From NCBI GenBank assembly GCA_964427875.1, contig CAYRVX010000011.1, positions 21,262 to 85,261 of the forward strand: DNA of 64,000 bases, read 5' to 3'. The position numbers were made by a program, and so were the translations under genes. Origin of the DNA: CAYRVX01 sp964427875. Its GTDB lineage: Bacteria > Planctomycetota > Phycisphaerae > SM23-33. This document shows, in pieces, positions 61,436-64,000 of the stretch (position 1 is the first letter of the stretch; the number at the start of each line of letters is the position of its first letter). Below the pieces are notes generated by a model. The model was given only the letters and a program-made list of their open reading frames with translations. It had not been told where the DNA came from and did not search any database.

Positions 61436-61500
61436 TTGCCTGCCGTCCCACGGCGGTGTATAATACATAGAAACCCTATGCATAGGATACCTATGATAGG
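61436..61500 (+). promoter_or_regulatory. padR promoter with overlapping palindromic operator
   Basis: -35 TTGCCT (61436-61441), a 17-bp spacer and a perfect -10 TATAAT (61459-61464). Directly downstream, alternating half-sites CATAG (61466), CCTATG (61475), CATAGG (61481), CCTATG (61490) and ATAGG (61496) form the palindrome CCTATGCATAGG (61475-61486) and the flanking CATAGG-ATA-CCTATG. They cover the expected start point and reach the ribosome site, a good position for autorepression by PadR. Confidence 0.75.
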
Positions 61501-61506
61501 AGCATA

Positions 61507-61851
61507 GTGCCGCCCGTGGACACCGAGCTGATCAAAGGAACGCTGTCGTTGCTGGTCCTCTCGCTGATTGGCCGCAGGCGGATGTACGGCTACGAGATCG
61601 TCACGACGGTGCGCCAGGAGACGGACGGCGCCTTCGAGTGGAAGGAAGGCTCTCTGTATCCGTGCCTGCACAAGTTGGAGCGGGACGGGTTGATTCGCAG
61701 CCAATGGCGGGGCCCCAGCGGCGGCCGGCGGCGGAAGTACTACCACCTGACCGAGGCCGGGCGCGCCGCGCTCGCCGAGAAGGCGGAATCCTGGCGGCGC
61801 CTCAGGGCGGCCATGGACCAGATCCTGGAGAGATCCCATGAACGAGCTTGA
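61507..61851 (+). CDS. PadR-family transcriptional repressor
   Basis: A 114-residue winged-helix protein: LIKGTLSLLVLSLIGRRRMYGYEIV, then WKEGSLYPCLHKLERDGLI and GRRRKYYHLTEAGRAAL, which is the complete PadR domain. The C-terminal helix is short, as in PadR subfamily 2. GTG 61507 follows AGGAGCATA. It overlaps the next gene by 14 bp. It probably represses its own promoter through the palindromes just upstream; the inducer is unknown. Confidence 0.95.
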   Translation: MPPVDTELIKGTLSLLVLSLIGRRRMYGYEIVTTVRQETDGAFEWKEGSLYPCLHKLERDGLIRSQWRGPSGGRRRKYYHLTEAGRAALAEKAESWRRLRAAMDQILERSHERA

Positions 61852-62887
61852 GCGGTATGTGGACGAGGTGTGTCGCGGCCTGCGAGGCTCGGCGTCCCTT
61901 CGCGAGCACATCCGCGAGGAGCTGCGAGAGCATCTCCTGGCGGCCGTCGAAACGCACGTCGCCGCGGGCCTGGGCCGTCAGGAGGCCGAGGCCAAGGCCA
62001 TCGAGGAGTTCGGCCGGCCGGAGATGGTCCGCGAGGGGCTGGAAGCGGTCTACGGCCGCCGCTTCATCGGCCTGCTGATCGAGAAGGCGATGGAATGGAA
62101 GGCCGGAACGATCAAGGCGGGATGGAAATGGGGCTTCATCGCACACCTTTCCCTGCTCGGGCTCCTGGCGGCGGAGGTGATGCTCCTCCTGGCCGCCGCG
62201 GTGTTCATCCTGCCGCTGCTGGCTCACGAGTATCAGCGCCTGGGGGTGAACCTGCCCGGCTACTCGCAGTCGGCGTTCTACCTCCTGGCCGGCGCGTGGG
62301 AGACCTGGTACGTGTGGCTGCCTGTCGTCGCGCTGGGGTGGTTGATCTTCGAGTGGCGCTGCCGAAGCGGAAGCAAACCCACCATTCGACTGGCGATCGC
62401 CGCGCTGGCGGGGCTGGCCATGACGGTGGCGGTGTGCCTTCTGTCCGCCGCGGTGGTGGTGCCGATGGCCCGGGTGCCCCGGTTGATCCATTCGCAGCAG
62501 ACGGAGTCGGGCATCCGTCGAACGGCCACCCAGGCCGGCGCGTCGTTTGCGCGGCTGAGCCAGGCCGTCGGCAGCCAGGACTGGGCGGCCGCCGAGGAGC
62601 CGGCCCACACGCTGCGGCAGTCGCTGCGGCTCCTGGCCGACGCAGGTCTGGCCGCCCCGGCGCTGGCGGCGATGCACCGGCGGGAGGAGGTGCGAGACAT
62701 TCGCCTTCTTCTGGAGGACCTCGCCGAACTGAGCGACGACGTCTGCGACAGCATTCATCGCGGCACGGGCATTGAGGCGCAGATGCACTTCCTCCGACTG
62801 AAGGAGTCATACGAAGGCCTCGGCGTGAAGGTTCCCGGCTGGCCGACGGCCGGCAAGCCCGCCGCGACGCGCCCAGCCGGAAACTAG
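61838..62887 (+). CDS. Membrane protein with HAAS/permease-prefix domain, PadR partner
   Basis: A 349-residue protein. Residues about 1-75 (ELERYVDEVCRGLRG, REELREHLLAAVETHVAAGLG, AIEEFGRPEMV) form the helical HAAS or 'permease prefix domain 1' often encoded after PadR genes. Four predicted membrane helices follow (about 95-215), then a helical cytosolic or periplasmic tail (about 220-349). It overlaps padR by 14 bp, so the two are translationally linked. No transporter signature is present; it may sense membrane state or antibiotics, which is inference from PadR neighbours. Confidence 0.8.
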   Translation: MNELERYVDEVCRGLRGSASLREHIREELREHLLAAVETHVAAGLGRQEAEAKAIEEFGRPEMVREGLEAVYGRRFIGLLIEKAMEWKAGTIKAGWKWGFIAHLSLLGLLAAEVMLLLAAAVFILPLLAHEYQRLGVNLPGYSQSAFYLLAGAWETWYVWLPVVALGWLIFEWRCRSGSKPTIRLAIAALAGLAMTVAVCLLSAAVVVPMARVPRLIHSQQTESGIRRTATQAGASFARLSQAVGSQDWAAAEEPAHTLRQSLRLLADAGLAAPALAAMHRREEVRDIRLLLEDLAELSDDVCDSIHRGTGIEAQMHFLRLKESYEGLGVKVPGWPTAGKPAATRPAGN

Positions 62888-62981
62888 GGACAATGATCTG
62901 TTTGGTCGGTGCAAATAGCTGCCTGTCCCCGGTTTCCCTGCAAGAGTTTGAGAAACGGCAAACGCTGGGGGGAACGGAGGC

Positions 62982-63722
62982 CTACAGCTTCCTGCGGCCT
63001 CCCCGCCTCAGCAGGCCCACCATGCCCAGGGCCATGAGGAGCAGCGTGGACGGCTCAGGAACCACCGTGCCATTCAGAGTCCAGCCGTCGAAGCCCATGG
63101 TGTTCCCCGTTGCCGGGGTCAGGGGATAGAAGCGGAACGTGATCGAGTCGATGCCCTGGTACGTCGCGCCGGTCAGGTCGACGCTTGCCGCGCGGGGACT
63201 GGTGCGCGTGCCCGTCTCGTTGCCGCCGGGCGAACTGTCGATGGGCGTATCGCCAAACGTGAAGCTTCCGCCATTGACCGCCGCGTACAACTCATAGAGC
63301 CGCGTTCCCGAAGTCCCGCCGCGCGCCGCGCCGAAGTCAAGCGAGGTCAGATCGAGCTGGTAGCCCGGCTTCGCCGACACGGTAAGCGCCCAGTAGCCCG
63401 CGTCGAACTCTGTCGCGTTGTCGATCGCCGTACCGTTGGTCGCAGAGGTGTCGAAGCCTGCCCACTCCGAGTTCCAGAACCGATCCAGCCCGGTGTTGCC
63501 GGCAGCCAGCTCGATCCCGTCGGCCGGAGCCGTCACGTTCGGGTCGATCACATCAATCGAAACGTCCGACGCGACGTATCCATTGTCGTTGTTTGGACCC
63601 GCGGCGTCCACGGTGCTGAACTGGTATATGACGGCCGCTCTCGCCGGGTCTGCCGCAACGGGAAGCGTCAGCGCAAACGCCCCAGCCAGAAGGAACGTCA
63701 CTACGTTGGGCCGATTCCTCAT
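62982..63722 (-). CDS. PEP-CTERM exported protein
   Basis: A 246-residue protein with a signal peptide (VVTFLLAGAFALTLPVAADPARA), a beta-sandwich body (YQFSTVDAAG, ALTVSAKPGYQLDLTSLDFG, LYELYAAVNGG) and the sorting signal VPEPSTLLLMALGMVGLLRR at about 221-240, ending in RRKL. The tail is recognised by an exosortase (not in this window). The body is Gly/Thr/Asn-rich, as in exopolysaccharide-associated surface proteins. GGAGGG lies 7 nt before ATG 63722. Confidence 0.93.
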   Translation of the reverse strand: MRNRPNVVTFLLAGAFALTLPVAADPARAAVIYQFSTVDAAGPNNDNGYVASDVSIDVIDPNVTAPADGIELAAGNTGLDRFWNSEWAGFDTSATNGTAIDNATEFDAGYWALTVSAKPGYQLDLTSLDFGAARGGTSGTRLYELYAAVNGGSFTFGDTPIDSSPGGNETGTRTSPRAASVDLTGATYQGIDSITFRFYPLTPATGNTMGFDGWTLNGTVVPEPSTLLLMALGMVGLLRRGGRRKL

Positions 63723-64000
63723 TGTGTCACCCTCCAGTGGATGCCAAGTCCACCCTCACCGGCTTCGCCACCATGATTGGCCAAGCAACAAAGCCTCTCG
63801 TCGCCTGCTAAGCCGCCCTGCGCCTAGCGCAGGCGCCGTCCCTACAACACTTCCTCAATGCTAACACAATTCTCGAGATATGCAAGGGTTTTCCGCGGGA
63901 TTCCCCGGATCACCTCTGGGAAAGGAGGGACGGGAAAGGAGGGATCAGTCACGAATGGCACTGCCGTGCGATTTGCGGGATGATGGCAGACACAATAAGC
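63723..64000. other. Upstream region of the PEP-CTERM gene (window end)
   Basis: No gene is seen. Features are a small perfect hairpin CTGCGC-CTA-GCGCAG (63818-63832), likely in the 5' UTR of the PEP-CTERM gene, and a direct repeat of a 13-bp purine-rich unit GGGAAAGGAGGGA (63918-63930 and 63932-63944). Confidence 0.5.

Noticed and set aside
62893..63129. Plus-strand frame after the PadR partner
   Set aside because: It is antisense to the PEP-CTERM tail, with no domain and no ribosome site.

Overview
The window is 64 kb of very GC-rich bacterial chromosome. It most likely comes from a planctomycete, perhaps a Phycisphaerae-type marine or sediment lineage. The grounds are a fused AroD-AroE protein, a PEP-CTERM exported protein, a Cys-type sulfatase, DUF1080, DUF6807 and PQQ-propeller secreted proteins, and many Tat or Sec signal peptides. 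This assignment is an inference from gene content; there is no rRNA. One tRNA gene (Ser, GGA) is present. I see no CRISPR array, prophage, replication origin or plasmid module.

Left region (1-25.7 kb): a secreted and periplasmic carbohydrate-active neighbourhood with genes on both strands. It holds a DUF5060 glycosidase-like N-terminus cut by the window edge, a DUF6807/PmoA-like protein, a membrane spermidine-synthase-like protein, two large heparinase/alginate-lyase-type toroid proteins, an FAD oxidoreductase, a PQQ-like propeller, a sulfatase overlapping a sialate O-acetylesterase, an SMP-30 lactonase, a double-DUF1080 protein, a TolB-like propeller, an AlgI/AlgJ-type polysaccharide O-acetylation pair, a beta-helix protein and a cyclase-family hydrolase. 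Several complete genes are separated by short stumps that keep only one end of a recognisable family (ThuA, DUF6288-type, malectin-like, uronate-isomerase-like), so this stretch appears to be eroding.

Middle region (25.8-47.6 kb): housekeeping genes mixed with lineage-specific ones. In order there are tRNA-Ser, HU, rho, hisA-hisH, an OmpA lipoprotein, a prepilin peptidase, a three-gene lipoprotein cassette, argG, a REP-associated tyrosine transposase (RAYT) flanked by two hairpin repeats, aroDE, two tandem paralogues of an unrecognised secreted family, and a Gld-type ABC operon (ATPase, permease, 1053-residue GldG-like protein, DUF4340 protein).

Right region (47.9-64 kb): an S55 (SpoIVB-like) protease gene followed by a beta-propeller gene, DUF1015 and a zinc alcohol dehydrogenase, a hairpin-rich repeat element with terminal inverted repeats, a cold-shock protein, leuA, an orphan HTH/pseudo-receiver regulator, a UvrD/PcrA helicase, a PadR repressor with a membrane partner, and a PEP-CTERM protein.

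The strongest new observation is upstream of leuA. A 19-codon leader peptide with 8 leucines is followed by mutually exclusive 1:2, 2:3 and 3:4 pairings ending in a T-tract terminator, which together form a complete ribosome-mediated leucine attenuator. The next most interesting are the RAYT with its two REP-like hairpins, the MITE-like hairpin array at 55 kb, the expanded Gld-type operon with its neighbouring secreted paralogues, and a palindromic operator array in the padR promoter.
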